The notes beneath the pieces are model-generated. The model did not search any database. It was not told the DNA's origin and saw nothing but the letters and a program-made list of their open reading frames with translations. A DNA stretch of 64,000 bases from Pseudomonas sp. v388 (GTDB taxonomy: Bacteria > Pseudomonadota > Gammaproteobacteria > Pseudomonadales > Pseudomonadaceae): positions 616,334 through 680,333 of the forward strand of contig NZ_RHQN01000003.1 of the NCBI RefSeq assembly GCF_003935425.1. The letters are read 5' to 3'. Positions 39,084 to 48,771 of the stretch are shown in pieces. The number at the start of each line of letters is the position of its first letter. Position 1 is the first letter of the stretch. The position numbers and the translations under genes were made by a program.

Positions 39084-39365
39084 ATGGAAAACACTCTCGA
39101 TACGCGCAACATCACGATCCCCTTCAGTTGCTGCGATGCTCAGCAACTCCCATTACGCCCGAATCCGAACATCCCCACTGAACAAGCGCTGGCCCACGCC
39201 GCCAATCTGATCGGCTGTGCAAACGAACTGGCCCTGGATGTGGCGATGGGGGAAACAGGTGCACATGCCGCCTGGGCAGCGCACTACCTCACGGGCATGG
39301 CCAAGGCCATCGTCGATGAAGCCCTGACCGGTCTTGCGCGGACAGATGACCATTCGAGTCCATAA
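39084..39365 (+). CDS. Small DUF3077/DUF6124-type protein
   Basis: A 93-residue soluble protein. AAGGAG at 39069-39074 lies ahead of ATG 39084. The central part NIPTEQALAHAANLIGCANE followed by LALDVAMGETG resembles a small pseudomonad family of unknown function (DUF3077/DUF6124) that I have seen in many copies per genome. It has no signal peptide or membrane helix. It is transcribed alone after the tRNA terminator. Confidence 0.7.
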   Translation: MENTLDTRNITIPFSCCDAQQLPLRPNPNIPTEQALAHAANLIGCANELALDVAMGETGAHAAWAAHYLTGMAKAIVDEALTGLARTDDHSSP

Positions 39366-39381
39366 CCCCTCATTCGAGCGT

Positions 39382-39404
39382 CGCCGACGCGCTTCGCGTC
39401 GGCG
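39382..39404. repeat. Perfect 10-bp hairpin after the DUF3077 gene
   Basis: CGCCGACGCG and CGCGTCGGCG are separated by CTT. There is no T run, so it is a weak terminator candidate or an mRNA-stabilising structure. Confidence 0.6.
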
Positions 39405-39885
39405 TCCACCGCTCTATTCCGGGGCTGCGACAACCGGGCGCGTTGACAGTAACAAAGAAATAATTTGTCGCACAATTTCCAAAGCTGTTAGCATCAAAGC
39501 CCCGTGATGAGCAGACGATACCCGAGTATCGCACCTCAATGCTGTGCTGAATGAATGCAGTTCATGCAGCCGCCCCTTTGCAAACGATCACAATTAGAGC
39601 AGCCCTCGAGGCCTGCCAGCCCTGTTCCGGATTGCGCCCGTCGCCCAAACGATCCCAGGTGAACGCCTGCGACCTCGTCTCATGCGGCCGAGCCAAGAGC
39701 CGGGTGGAAAACTCAGCCATCCGCTTTCGTTGAATCGATCCAGAACCTGACAAGCCGCCGCGCACGCCCCTCAAGCAAGGGTGCATTCGGCTGCCTGCTA
39801 TTTACGTTCGCTCAAGGTTGCACAGCATTTCAGGCTTCTTGCCTCGCCCCGGGGTTTTTCTTGTGAGCAGTCATAGGGGCCTCAA
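39405..39885 (+). other. Upstream region of the gluconate dehydrogenase operon
   Basis: No supported gene in about 480 bp. It holds the operon leader. Visible are an exact TTGACA at 39443-39448, without a convincing -10 at 17 bp, and a small perfect inverted repeat CGATAC/GTATCG at 39519-39534 that could be an operator. Neither is proven. Confidence 0.45.
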
Positions 39886-40605
39886 ATGTTGTTGAATAAA
39901 CCTACGTCACGAAGGAAGTTTCTGCTTTCCTCGCTGATTGCCCTGCCTGCGCTGGGCGTGACCATCAAGGGTCTGAGCGCAGCGTCGGCGGCCGAGATGG
40001 TGGCACCAAGCCTGGACGAATACCGACCGACCTTTTTCACACCGGAAGAATGGACGTTCATCAAGGCGGCCAATGACCGCTTCATCCCCGCCGGCGGCCG
40101 CGGCCCTGGCGCGCTGGAAACCAACGTCCCGGTGTTCGTCGACCAGCAGCTGGCGAGCGACCTGGGCAGCGACATCTATCTCGACGGCCCATTCCAGATC
40201 GATGCATCGCCCGACATGGGCTACCAGATTCCCTACACGCCGCAGCAGATCTACCGCAACGGCATCAAGGTCGTCGATGCCTGGTGCGTCGAGAAGCACA
40301 GCGCCCGCTTTGCATTGCTCGATGCCGCACTGCAGAACGACGTCATGAAGAAACTGGCGGCCGGCGAAATCAACTTCAAGGCGTATGGCGAAGACGTGCT
40401 CAAGTCGAAGCTGTTCTTCAACGAACTGCTGGCCCACGCGCAGCAGGGCTACTTGTCTGACCCGATCTACGGCGGCAACAAGGGCATGAAGGCGTGGATT
40501 GCCATCGGCTTCCCGGGTGCTCGCGCCAGTTACCTGGAATGGGTGGCGCAACACAACGTCAAGTACCCACTCGGGCCGGTCAGTCTCAGCGGTCAACGCG
40601 GCTGA
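39886..40605 (+). CDS. Gluconate 2-dehydrogenase-type small (gamma) subunit
   Basis: A 239-residue periplasmic subunit. The N terminus has a twin-arginine signal, TSRRKFLLSSLIALPALGV, suited to export of the folded complex with its flavoprotein partner, which lacks its own signal. The domain with FFTPEEWTFIKAANDRFIPA and GPGALETNVPVFVDQQL is the gluconate_2-dh3 family. It is first of a three-gene operon with the GMC flavoprotein and a triheme cytochrome. The same subunit type serves other FAD-dependent sugar or polyol dehydrogenases, so the substrate is not certain. Confidence 0.9.
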   Translation: MLLNKPTSRRKFLLSSLIALPALGVTIKGLSAASAAEMVAPSLDEYRPTFFTPEEWTFIKAANDRFIPAGGRGPGALETNVPVFVDQQLASDLGSDIYLDGPFQIDASPDMGYQIPYTPQQIYRNGIKVVDAWCVEKHSARFALLDAALQNDVMKKLAAGEINFKAYGEDVLKSKLFFNELLAHAQQGYLSDPIYGGNKGMKAWIAIGFPGARASYLEWVAQHNVKYPLGPVSLSGQRG

Positions 40606-40640
40606 TCCTCCATTCGCCAAGCATTCAGCAAAGGTTTTTT

Positions 40641-42410
40641 ATGGCAACTATTACCAATGACGAAGTCGACGTCGTCGTAGTCGGCCTGGGTTGGGCCGGC
40701 TCTCTGATGAGCATCGAGCTGGCCCAGGCAGGTTTGAAGGTACGCGCCCTGGAGCGCGGTGAAGATCGCAACAACTCGGATTTCACCTACCCCAAGCCGG
40801 CCGACCAATACGCCTACGGCGTGCGCAACAAGATCATGGTCACGCCCAAGGATGGCGCGCTGACCGTTCGCCACGGCCTGAACGACGTTGCCTTGCCGAC
40901 CCGCAAATGGGGCGCCTTTGTTCCCGGCACCGGCGTTGGCGGTTCGGGCCTGCACTGGACCGGCGTGCTGATTCGTCCGACCGAAACCGACATCAAGCTC
41001 AAGACCTATGCAGACCAGGCTTACAAGCCGGGCATTCTGCAGGAAGACATGCGCATCGGTGACTACCCATTCACCTGGGACGAGATCGAACCGTACCTCG
41101 ACAAGTTCGACAAGATCTGCGGCCTGTCCGGCAACACCGGCAACCTGAACGGCAAGATCATCGAAGGCGGCGACCCGTTCGAAGGTCGGCGCTCCAACCC
41201 ATTCCCGCTGCCCGCGCTGGAAGACACGCTCAACAACAAGATGTTTGCCGACGCTGCGCGCAAGCTGGGTTACCACCCGTTCCCGAACCCGTCGGCCAAC
41301 GTGTCCCGTGCGTGGACCAACCCGTACGGCAATCAGATCGCACCGTGCAACTACTGCGGCTATTGCAGCAAGTATCCGTGCCTGAACTACTCCAAAGCCT
41401 CGCCGCAGACTGCGGTGCTGGATTCGCTCAAGCGCATGAAGAACTTCGACTACAAGTGCAACGCCAACGTGCTGAAGGTCGAGCTGCATCCGGATGGCAA
41501 GACTGCCCGCGGCGTGACCTACGCCGACCAGGACGGCAATCTGGTATTCCAGCCGGCCGGTATCGTGGTTCTGGCCGGCTTCCAGTTCGTCAACGTGCGC
41601 CTGATGCTGCTGTCGGGCATCGGCAAACCTTACGACCCGATCACTGAAACCGGCACGGTGGGCCGCAACTACGCGTTCCTCAGCAACGGCGGCTCGACCC
41701 TGTTCTTCAAGGACAAGGAATTCAACCCGTTCGCCACCGCCGGTGCCACAGGCCAGATGTTCAACGACGTTTCGCCGGGCAATTTCGACGGTCCGAAACT
41801 GGGTTTCATCGGCGGCGCCAAGATCCACAGCTCGCAAGCCACCGGTACGCCGATCGGCACTTCCCTGCCAAGCGGCACGCCGGCATGGGGCCAGGGCTGG
41901 AAGGAAGGCATGCAGGACTGGTACGGCCATTCGATGAAGATCAGCATCTCCACCGGTTGCATGTCGTATCGCGGCCACTATGTGGACCTGGACCCGACCT
42001 ACAAAGACCCTTGGGGTCTGCCGTTGCTGCGCATCACCTTCGACTGGAAACAGAACGAGCTGAAACTTCAGCAGTACCTGCGCAAGATCGTGCTGGATAT
42101 CACCAAGGAACTGGAGCCGGACAGCTACAGCGAGAGCTTCCTGGGCATGGATTCGCATTGGGATATCACCAAGTACGTGTCGACCCACAACGTCGGCGGC
42201 GCAGTAATGGGTGACTCGCCCAAGACCAGCGCGCTGAACCGCTACCTGCAGAGCTGGGACGTGCATAACGTCTTCGTGCCGGGTGGCAACGCCTTCCCGC
42301 AGAACTTCCAGGCCAACCCGACCGCGCTGATCGGCGCACTGACGCTGTTCTCGGCCCAGGCCATCAAAGAACAGTACCTGAAGAACCCTGGCCCGCTGGT
42401 TCAGGCATAA
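40641..42410 (+). CDS. Gluconate 2-dehydrogenase-type flavoprotein subunit (GMC oxidoreductase)
   Basis: The 589-residue catalytic subunit; ATG 40641 begins MATITNDEVDVVVVGLGWAG with the FAD-binding motif at residues about 10-20. GTGVGGSGLHWTGVLIRPTE is the GMC signature. A cysteine cluster, CNYCGYCSKYPC near residue 235, resembles the iron-sulfur site of related FAD-dependent dehydrogenases. The C-terminal HNVGGAVMGDSP and GGNAFPQNFQANPT carry the catalytic His region. It is likely co-exported with the Tat-bearing small subunit. It oxidises a sugar acid, by family membership gluconate to 2-ketogluconate, and passes electrons to the cytochrome encoded 11 bp downstream. Confidence 0.9.
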   Translation: MATITNDEVDVVVVGLGWAGSLMSIELAQAGLKVRALERGEDRNNSDFTYPKPADQYAYGVRNKIMVTPKDGALTVRHGLNDVALPTRKWGAFVPGTGVGGSGLHWTGVLIRPTETDIKLKTYADQAYKPGILQEDMRIGDYPFTWDEIEPYLDKFDKICGLSGNTGNLNGKIIEGGDPFEGRRSNPFPLPALEDTLNNKMFADAARKLGYHPFPNPSANVSRAWTNPYGNQIAPCNYCGYCSKYPCLNYSKASPQTAVLDSLKRMKNFDYKCNANVLKVELHPDGKTARGVTYADQDGNLVFQPAGIVVLAGFQFVNVRLMLLSGIGKPYDPITETGTVGRNYAFLSNGGSTLFFKDKEFNPFATAGATGQMFNDVSPGNFDGPKLGFIGGAKIHSSQATGTPIGTSLPSGTPAWGQGWKEGMQDWYGHSMKISISTGCMSYRGHYVDLDPTYKDPWGLPLLRITFDWKQNELKLQQYLRKIVLDITKELEPDSYSESFLGMDSHWDITKYVSTHNVGGAVMGDSPKTSALNRYLQSWDVHNVFVPGGNAFPQNFQANPTALIGALTLFSAQAIKEQYLKNPGPLVQA

Positions 42411-42421
42411 GGAGCGAGACC

Positions 42422-43798
42422 ATGAAATCCAAATCCCGCTCTTTGCTGCTGGTGCTGATCGCCGCTGCGGTGGTGATTGCCCTGCTGGCCTGGCTGCTCA
42501 GCACGTTCCTCAACCGCTCGGGTGACGCCAGCGCGCAGATGAGTCAAGAGATCACGCCTGAACTGATCAGCAAAGGCCAGTACCTGGCGCGTGCCGGTGA
42601 CTGCGTGGCTTGCCACACAGCGCACGACGGCAAGCCGTTCGCCGGCGGCCACGGCATCGAGTCGCCCATCGGCACGATCTACGCTACGAACATCACGCCG
42701 GACAAGGACAGCGGCATCGGTGGCTGGACTTATGGCGACTTCGAACGCGCGGTCCGCCGTGGCATAGGGCATGACGGCAGCGCGCTGTACCCGGCGATGC
42801 CATTCCCGTCCTACGCCAGGGTTACCGATGAAGATACGCAAGCGCTGTACGCGTACTTCATGAAAGGCGTAGAGCCGGTCAAGCAGGCGAACAAGGCCAA
42901 CGATATTCCGTGGCCGCTGTCGATCCGCTGGCCGCTGGCTTACTGGCGCACGCTGTTCTCGCCATCGCCGGAGTCGGTTGCCGTGCCACTGGCCGCGGCC
43001 AAGTCCGAAGCCGACACGCAGCTCGCTCGCGGTGCCTATCTGGTTCAAGGCCTGGGCCACTGTGGTTCGTGCCACACGCCGCGTGCGCTGACCATGCAGG
43101 AAAAGGGGCTGGACGAGAAATCTTCCGACTACCTGACCGGCGCGGTGCTCAACGACTGGTCGGTGCCTGCGCTGCGCGGTGTGAAGCACTGGACTCAGGA
43201 CGAGATCGTCGACTACCTGGGTTCGGGCCGTAACAACCACGCTTCGGTTGCTGGTGAGATGACCGATGTGGTTGCCAACAGCACCTCGCACATGTCCGAC
43301 GAGGATCTGCACGCGATGGCCGCCTACCTGAAATCCCTGGCCGCCGGCGGTGAAGGGGTTTACCAGCATGACGCCCAGCGCAGTGAGGCCACGACTCGCA
43401 AGTTGACCGCGGCCAAAGATCTGACTCTGGGTGAGCGGCTGTATCTGGACAACTGCGGTGCCTGCCACTTCGTGGCCGGTGAAGGTGCGTCACGGGTCTT
43501 CCCACGTCTGGACGGTGCTTCGGTGATCAATGCCGAGAACCCGACAGCGTTGATCCACGTGATCCTTGCCGGCGCGCAAACGCCGTCCACCGAACGCTCG
43601 CCATCGATCCTGCCGATGCCTGGCTTCGCCCAGCGCATGAACGACACCGAGATCGCAGAACTGGCGTCCTTCCTGCGTCAAGGCTGGTCGAACCAGGCAC
43701 CAGCCGTGTCCGAGAAGCAAGTGAAGGAAATCCGCTCCGTGCTGGAGAAAGGGCATTCCAAAGTGGAGAAGAAGCTGGAATCGAGCAACGAGCAGTAA
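42422..43798 (+). CDS. Triheme cytochrome c subunit of the dehydrogenase
   Basis: The 458-residue membrane-anchored electron carrier. After an N-terminal hydrophobic helix (LLLVLIAAAVVIALLAWLL) there are exactly three heme-binding motifs, CVACH, CGSCH and CGACH, at residues about 62, 214 and 346. This is the standard triheme layout that delivers electrons to ubiquinone or a terminal oxidase. The operon ends in a terminator 30 bp later. Confidence 0.94.
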   Translation: MKSKSRSLLLVLIAAAVVIALLAWLLSTFLNRSGDASAQMSQEITPELISKGQYLARAGDCVACHTAHDGKPFAGGHGIESPIGTIYATNITPDKDSGIGGWTYGDFERAVRRGIGHDGSALYPAMPFPSYARVTDEDTQALYAYFMKGVEPVKQANKANDIPWPLSIRWPLAYWRTLFSPSPESVAVPLAAAKSEADTQLARGAYLVQGLGHCGSCHTPRALTMQEKGLDEKSSDYLTGAVLNDWSVPALRGVKHWTQDEIVDYLGSGRNNHASVAGEMTDVVANSTSHMSDEDLHAMAAYLKSLAAGGEGVYQHDAQRSEATTRKLTAAKDLTLGERLYLDNCGACHFVAGEGASRVFPRLDGASVINAENPTALIHVILAGAQTPSTERSPSILPMPGFAQRMNDTEIAELASFLRQGWSNQAPAVSEKQVKEIRSVLEKGHSKVEKKLESSNEQ

Positions 43799-43827
43799 CC
43801 GTTCCGGATTCAGCCTGGTAAGAAACG

Positions 43828-43853
43828 ACAAAGCCCGCGCATGCGGGCTTTGT
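43828..43853 (+). terminator. Terminator of the dehydrogenase operon
   Basis: ACAAAGCCCGC pairs with GCGGGCTTTGT (11 bp, 4-nt loop), followed by TGTTTCT. Confidence 0.85.
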
Positions 43854-43878
43854 TGTTTCTGTGGTCTGCTCCGGCCCA

Positions 43879-43970
43879 ATCGCCAGCAAGCTGGCTTACA
43901 GGAATTGCTGTGTATTTCAATCCGTAGGAGCGGACCGGGCGGCGCTCCGCTTGTTCGCGAAGAGGCCGGC
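43879..43970. repeat. REP pair (REPIN-like) between convergent genes
   Basis: The left member, 43879-43902, reads on the minus strand CCTGTAAGCCAGCTTGCTGG. The right member starts GTAGGAGCGGACC at 43924 and runs to TTCGCGAAGAGGCCGGC. They are of opposite orientation and about 20 bp apart, as in pseudomonad REP doublets. Confidence 0.7.
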
Positions 43971-43974
43971 GCCA

Positions 43975-45615
43975 TCAAATCTTGAACGTGCCCACCAGGC
44001 TGTTGAACGATACGGCCAGACGCGACAGCTCCTGGCTGGAAGCGCTGGTCTGGTGCGCGCCGGCGGCGGTCTGGGTCGACAAGTCCTGGATGTTGATCAG
44101 GTTGCGGTCCACCTCGCGGGCCACATGGGATTGTTCTTCGGATGCGGTGGCGATGAGCATGTTGCGGTCGTTGATTTCCGCGATGCTCTGGGCGATGCGC
44201 TCCAGCGACTGGCCGGTAGCCTGTGCCAGCGACTGAGTGTTGCTGGCCAGGTTGCGGCTGTTGCCCATGGCCTGAACGGCCTTGTCCGCGCTGCTCTGAA
44301 CCGAGCCGATCATCGCTTCGATTTCCCCGGTCGAGGCCTGAGTGCGGGCCGCCAGGGCGCGAACTTCGTCGGCTACCACGGCAAAACCACGACCTTGCTC
44401 ACCCGCGCGGGCCGCTTCGATGGCGGCGTTGAGCGCCAGCAGGTTGGTCTGCTCGGCGATGCCGCGAATCACATCCAAGACTTGGCCGATATCGCGAACC
44501 TGACCAGCCAGCTCCTCGACCATCGAGGTCGACGAGCTGATTTCGGCGCTGACGGTGTTGATTGCCTTGACCGCCTCACGGGCCTGATCACGACCGGTGG
44601 CCGCATCGGTGCTCGTCAGCCTGGACGCTTCAGAGGTGGACAAGGCGTTGCGTGCCACTTCTTCCACCGCTGCCGTCATTTCCGTAACGGCAGTCGCGGC
44701 CTGCTGGATTTCGTCGTTCTGGCGATTCAAGCCACGGCTGCTTTCTTCAGTAACGGCATTGAGTTCTTCGGCCGCCGAAGCGAGCTGGTCGGCAGCGCTG
44801 GCGATCTGCTGGATAGTGTTCTTGAGGTTGGTCTGCATGTCGCCCAGCGCAGAGAGCAACTGGCCGGCTTCGTCACGACGGGTGCTGACGATGGCCTGAG
44901 TCAGGTCGCCGCTGGCGACGCGCTGAGCGCTGACGACAGCCTCGGCAATCGGACGGCTGATGGTGCGGCTGATGAACATGCCCAAAATGAGCGCCGCCAG
45001 GAATGCCACGCCTACGCCGATATACAGGTTGAGACGGGCGCTGGATTCGGTTTTGGCGGCTTCCAATGCACCTTCCTCCGCCTGACGGTTGTTGGACTTC
45101 ACCATCACGTTGAGGTCATCCATCACCTGGCGGTACGCCTGCTGCAGTTCACTGCCGACCAGCACTCGCGCGCCGGGCAGATCATTTGCGTCGATCCTGG
45201 CCACGATCCGGTCGAGCAACGCCTGATAAGCCGGCCAGGCGCGGTCCATACGATCACCGGCGGCTCGCTCATCATCATCAAGCGGAAGAGCGCGGTATTG
45301 CGCGTAGGCTTGTTCGGCGCTGGCGCGGTTTTCGCGCATGCTCGAAAGGATTTCATCCCTAGTCGTCTGCGGTGCGTCCGCTGCCGCAGCAGACAGGTAA
45401 CGATAGAGATCACGGTTCTGCGAAGTGAAATTGCCTTTGGTTGCACTGGTTTTGGAGATCGAAACCAGGTTATTGGAAAAGACTTCCTTCAGGTTCAAGG
45501 AAATCGCCTCAACGCCTCGGCCGCCTATCACGCCGACTGCAAGCGTGATGAGCGCACACAGTGCGAATGCAATAAAAAGCTTGGTCGAAAGCTTGGCGTT
45601 GTAGAACCAGTTCAT
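43975..45615 (-). CDS. Methyl-accepting chemotaxis protein, four-helix-bundle sensor type
   Basis: A 546-residue chemoreceptor. I start at ATG 45615 ([20 protein letters not shown]), with AGG 8 nt upstream; the frame extends 58 codons further but without receptor-like sequence. The first membrane helix is at residues about 12-32, the second at about 194-213 ([17 protein letters not shown]). Between them lies a 160-residue 4HB-type sensor. HAMP ([20 protein letters not shown]) follows, then the signalling tip [20 protein letters not shown]. The ligand is unknown. Confidence 0.93.
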   Translation of the reverse strand: MNWFYNAKLSTKLFIAFALCALITLAVGVIGGRGVEAISLNLKEVFSNNLVSISKTSATKGNFTSQNRDLYRYLSAAAADAPQTTRDEILSSMRENRASAEQAYAQYRALPLDDDERAAGDRMDRAWPAYQALLDRIVARIDANDLPGARVLVGSELQQAYRQVMDDLNVMVKSNNRQAEEGALEAAKTESSARLNLYIGVGVAFLAALILGMFISRTISRPIAEAVVSAQRVASGDLTQAIVSTRRDEAGQLLSALGDMQTNLKNTIQQIASAADQLASAAEELNAVTEESSRGLNRQNDEIQQAATAVTEMTAAVEEVARNALSTSEASRLTSTDAATGRDQAREAVKAINTVSAEISSSTSMVEELAGQVRDIGQVLDVIRGIAEQTNLLALNAAIEAARAGEQGRGFAVVADEVRALAARTQASTGEIEAMIGSVQSSADKAVQAMGNSRNLASNTQSLAQATGQSLERIAQSIAEINDRNMLIATASEEQSHVAREVDRNLINIQDLSTQTAAGAHQTSASSQELSRLAVSFNSLVGTFKI

Positions 45616-45906
45616 CTGATTACCTATGAAACAGCCGATCGGCTGAAGACTTGCGAAAGAGGATGCGCCCCGTAGGTTGGCGTCATACCCGCTATCGGCA
45701 CGGCGGCCGGCGGCTGCAGGTCGTTCATCGGACATTCGGTAACAATTTTCCCACCCTGGCGTGAACCGCCTCCGCAAGCGAACTTTCATTCATCAAATCA
45801 ATGCAAACGCACTACTGGCATAACCTCGGTGCCAGCATTGATGAGGAATTTTTCACAGGGTTTGCGCTAGTATTCGCGGTCCTTCGCCACCCAGAGCCTC
45901 AGAGCC

Positions 45907-47913
45907 GTGATACCCGCCGCCACCCTTGATCAGCCTTGCACGCTTCCCGCAGTCCTCGCCGGCCCGATATTGCGCCGTCAGGAATCAGGCCGTCTGGTGC
46001 TCTGGCTGGTGGGCTCACGAAAGCTGACCCTGACCTTGCAGCTTCGGGTCGCTGGTGAGTCGGCATTCCAGGACTACGCGCTCAATGCCGATCGATGCCA
46101 GGTCATCGCCGTCGGCCAGCAGGCTTTTGTGCACCTGATCGACGTGACGCTCGACGCCGAGTTGCCCGATGACACCCAGATCGACTACGACCTGCAGATC
46201 GACGGGGAGCCCGGCGGTATAGGCGAATGGGCGCCGCACCTGCTGTATGGCAACGCCTCACAGCCCAACTTTGTGGTGCGTAGCCGCATCGACCAGTTGC
46301 TGCATGGTTCATGTCGCAAGCCTCACCACAGTTCTGCCGAAGGGCTGCTGTGCGTCGATCGCTTGCTCGCGCAACGACCGGCCCCACTGGATCGACCGGC
46401 GCTGTTGATGATGAGCGGCGACCAGATCTATGCCGACGATGTCGCCGGGCCGATGCTGCGCGCCATTCACGCGCTGATCGAACGTCTTGGTCTGTTCGGT
46501 GAAAAGCTGGAAGGCGCGGTGGTCGATGACAGCGACGAGCTGTATCGGCACCCGGCCAGCTATTACCAGCGCGCCGACCTGCTACCGGCCTTGAAAAGCA
46601 ACGATACCCTGCGTGAGCGTTTCTTCGGCGGCGCCCGGAAGCCGGTCTTCACCAGCGCCACCGCCGACAATCACCTGGTGACACTGGCCGAAGTCATGGC
46701 CATGTATCTGTTGGTCTGGTCGCCCACGCCGTGGACGTTGATCGCGCCAACCGTGCCGCCGCTCGATGCCAAGGAACAGGAACGCTGGGCCGCTGAGCAG
46801 ACGCGGATCGACGAGTTCCGCAACGGCCTCGGCGGCGTGGCGCGAGCCATGGCGCACTTGCCGTGCCTGATGATCTTCGACGATCACGACATCACCGACG
46901 ACTGGAACCTCTCTGCCAACTGGGAAGAGACTGCTTACAACCATCCGTTTTCCAAGCGCATCCTGGGCAACGCGCTGATCGCGTATTTGCTGTGCCAGGG
47001 CTGGGGCAACAATCCCGACGTGTTTGGCGATCTGCTTCAAGAGGCGCTGGCACTGAGCGCAACGGCCGACGGTGCCCAACCATACTGGCCTGCTGCGGCC
47101 CAGGACGCGTTGATCGACCGGTTGCTCGGTTTCCAGCAATGGCATTACGTATTGCCGACCAGCCCTGCGCTGGTGGTGCTCGATACCCGGACCCGGCGCT
47201 GGCGCAGCGAATCGAATTTCAACCATCCTTCCGGCCTGCTGGACTGGGAAGCGCTCAGCGAGCTGCAACAGGAACTGCTCGATCACAAATCGGCGATCAT
47301 CGTTTCGCCGGCACCGGTGTTTGGCGTCAAGTTGATCGAAGCCATTCAGAAAGTATTCAGCTGGTGCGGTTTTCCGTTGCTGGTGGACGCCGAGAACTGG
47401 ATGGCCCATCGCGGCGCAGCCCAGGTGATCCTGAACATTTTTCGTCACTCGCGCACGCCGGGCAATTACGTGATCCTTTCCGGTGACGTGCATTATTCGT
47501 TCGTCTACGAAATCCAGATTCGTCAACGCAGCGGCGGCCCACGAATCTGGCAGATCACCAGCAGCGGTATCAAGAACGAGTTTCCACGGCGCCTGCTCGA
47601 CACCTTCGACCGGCTCAATCGCTGGCTGTATTCACCGCGCTCGCCTCTCAACTGGTTCACCAAACGCCGCCTGATGAAAGTTATTCCGCGCACGCCGGAA
47701 CACAGCAAGGCCGGTGAACGCTTGTGGAATTCAGCGGGTATCGGTCAGGTTTTCTTCAACGAAAACGGCCAGCCGGAGCTGATCAATCAACTCAACGCCA
47801 ACGGCACGCCGCCCACCTGTTTCGTCGAACCTGACGAATACAAGGACGAGCGGGCCGACAACCAGCGCAGTTTCGTGGAAAATGAGCAGGAAACCAGCGA
47901 TAGTCATCGCTGA
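45907..47913 (+). CDS. PhoD-like metallophosphatase (alkaline phosphatase D family)
   Basis: A 668-residue protein with the PhoD-type catalytic elements: LHGSCRKPHH near residue 135, MMSGDQIYADDVAGP near 168, IFDDHDITDDWN near 325 and ILSGDVHYSF near 525. These supply the metal-binding Asp and His residues. No clear signal peptide follows the GTG start at 45907, so it may be cytoplasmic, unlike the Tat-exported PhoD of Bacillus. It ends 87 bp upstream of phosphatidylcholine synthase on the same strand, which hints at a phospholipid-related phosphodiester substrate, but that is inference. Confidence 0.82.
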   Translation: MIPAATLDQPCTLPAVLAGPILRRQESGRLVLWLVGSRKLTLTLQLRVAGESAFQDYALNADRCQVIAVGQQAFVHLIDVTLDAELPDDTQIDYDLQIDGEPGGIGEWAPHLLYGNASQPNFVVRSRIDQLLHGSCRKPHHSSAEGLLCVDRLLAQRPAPLDRPALLMMSGDQIYADDVAGPMLRAIHALIERLGLFGEKLEGAVVDDSDELYRHPASYYQRADLLPALKSNDTLRERFFGGARKPVFTSATADNHLVTLAEVMAMYLLVWSPTPWTLIAPTVPPLDAKEQERWAAEQTRIDEFRNGLGGVARAMAHLPCLMIFDDHDITDDWNLSANWEETAYNHPFSKRILGNALIAYLLCQGWGNNPDVFGDLLQEALALSATADGAQPYWPAAAQDALIDRLLGFQQWHYVLPTSPALVVLDTRTRRWRSESNFNHPSGLLDWEALSELQQELLDHKSAIIVSPAPVFGVKLIEAIQKVFSWCGFPLLVDAENWMAHRGAAQVILNIFRHSRTPGNYVILSGDVHYSFVYEIQIRQRSGGPRIWQITSSGIKNEFPRRLLDTFDRLNRWLYSPRSPLNWFTKRRLMKVIPRTPEHSKAGERLWNSAGIGQVFFNENGQPELINQLNANGTPPTCFVEPDEYKDERADNQRSFVENEQETSDSHR

Positions 47914-48000
47914 ACCTTATAGCCGGTTACCGGGTCGATAGTGGTTACCGGTCAGGTTTACGGCAAACCCTGACAAGCATTAGTTCCTGGAGAGCGCCCC

Positions 48001-48720
48001 GTGATATCCAATCAACGCATAGCCAGACTCAACGCATGGGGTGCACATGGCTTTACCGCCACCGGCGTAGTCCTTGCGTTCCTGGCAACCATTGCCCTGT
48101 TCAACAACGAACCCAAGGCCTGCCTGCTGTGGCTGGGCGCGGCCCTGATCGTCGACGGCGTGGATGGCTCGCTGGCACGCAAGGTCAACACCACCTCGGT
48201 ACTGCCGCATTTCGACGGTTCGGTACTGGACCTGGTGATCGACTACCTGACCTACGTTTTCATACCGGCGCTGTTCATCTACCGCTACATTCCGGTACCG
48301 GACTACACGCTGTTGCTGAGCGTTTCGGTGATCCTGGTGTCTTCGCTGTTCTGCTTCTGCAACGTCGACATGAAAAGCAAGGACAACTACTTCCAGGGCT
48401 TTCCCGCGGCCTGGAACGTGGTGGCGCTATGTCTGTACATTCTGTCCCCGGCGCCCTGGCTGACGTTCATCACCATCATCGCCCTGGCGCTGCTGACCCT
48501 GACCCGCATGAAGTTCCTACACCCGTTCCGCGTGCGACGCTTCATGCCGATCAACATTGCCGTCACCACGGTCTGGCTGTTGAGCAGTGCGCTGCTGATC
48601 ACCAACCATCCGCACAACGGTCCGGTGGTCATGGGCTTGTGGTTGACAATGTCGGCGTACTTTCTGGGGATTTGTATCTGGAGAACGTCGCTGGAATGGA
48701 TCGGTCGCCTCAAGGCCTGA
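48001..48720 (+). CDS. pcs: Phosphatidylcholine synthase
   Basis: Inner-membrane CDP-alcohol phosphotransferase that joins choline to CDP-diacylglycerol. The catalytic motif runs as VDGVDGSLARKVN, then HFDGSVLDLVIDYLTY, giving the D-G-x2-A-R ... G-x3-D-x3-D signature in the variant form of Pcs. About eight hydrophobic helices follow. At 239 residues with GTG start it has the size of known Pcs enzymes. Phosphatidylcholine is a normal lipid of many host-associated pseudomonads. Confidence 0.9.
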   Translation: MISNQRIARLNAWGAHGFTATGVVLAFLATIALFNNEPKACLLWLGAALIVDGVDGSLARKVNTTSVLPHFDGSVLDLVIDYLTYVFIPALFIYRYIPVPDYTLLLSVSVILVSSLFCFCNVDMKSKDNYFQGFPAAWNVVALCLYILSPAPWLTFITIIALALLTLTRMKFLHPFRVRRFMPINIAVTTVWLLSSALLITNHPHNGPVVMGLWLTMSAYFLGICIWRTSLEWIGRLKA

Positions 48721-48730
48721 TTCAACCGAT

Positions 48731-48757
48731 ACCGACCGGACTGCGCGTCCGGTCGGT
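48731..48757. terminator. Hairpin between convergent pcs and sotB-like genes
   Basis: ACCGACCGGAC and GTCCGGTCGGT form an 11-bp perfect stem around TGCGC. There is no T run on either side; it may act as a weak bidirectional terminator. Confidence 0.5.
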
Positions 48758-48771
48758 GTCTGACCGCTCGA

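Noticed and set aside
40593-42266. 557-codon minus-strand frame
   Set aside because: It is antisense to the dehydrogenase flavoprotein and is a codon-bias shadow.
42401-43861. Long frames antisense to the triheme cytochrome
   Set aside because: The three CxxCH motifs and membrane anchor on the plus strand fix the coding strand.
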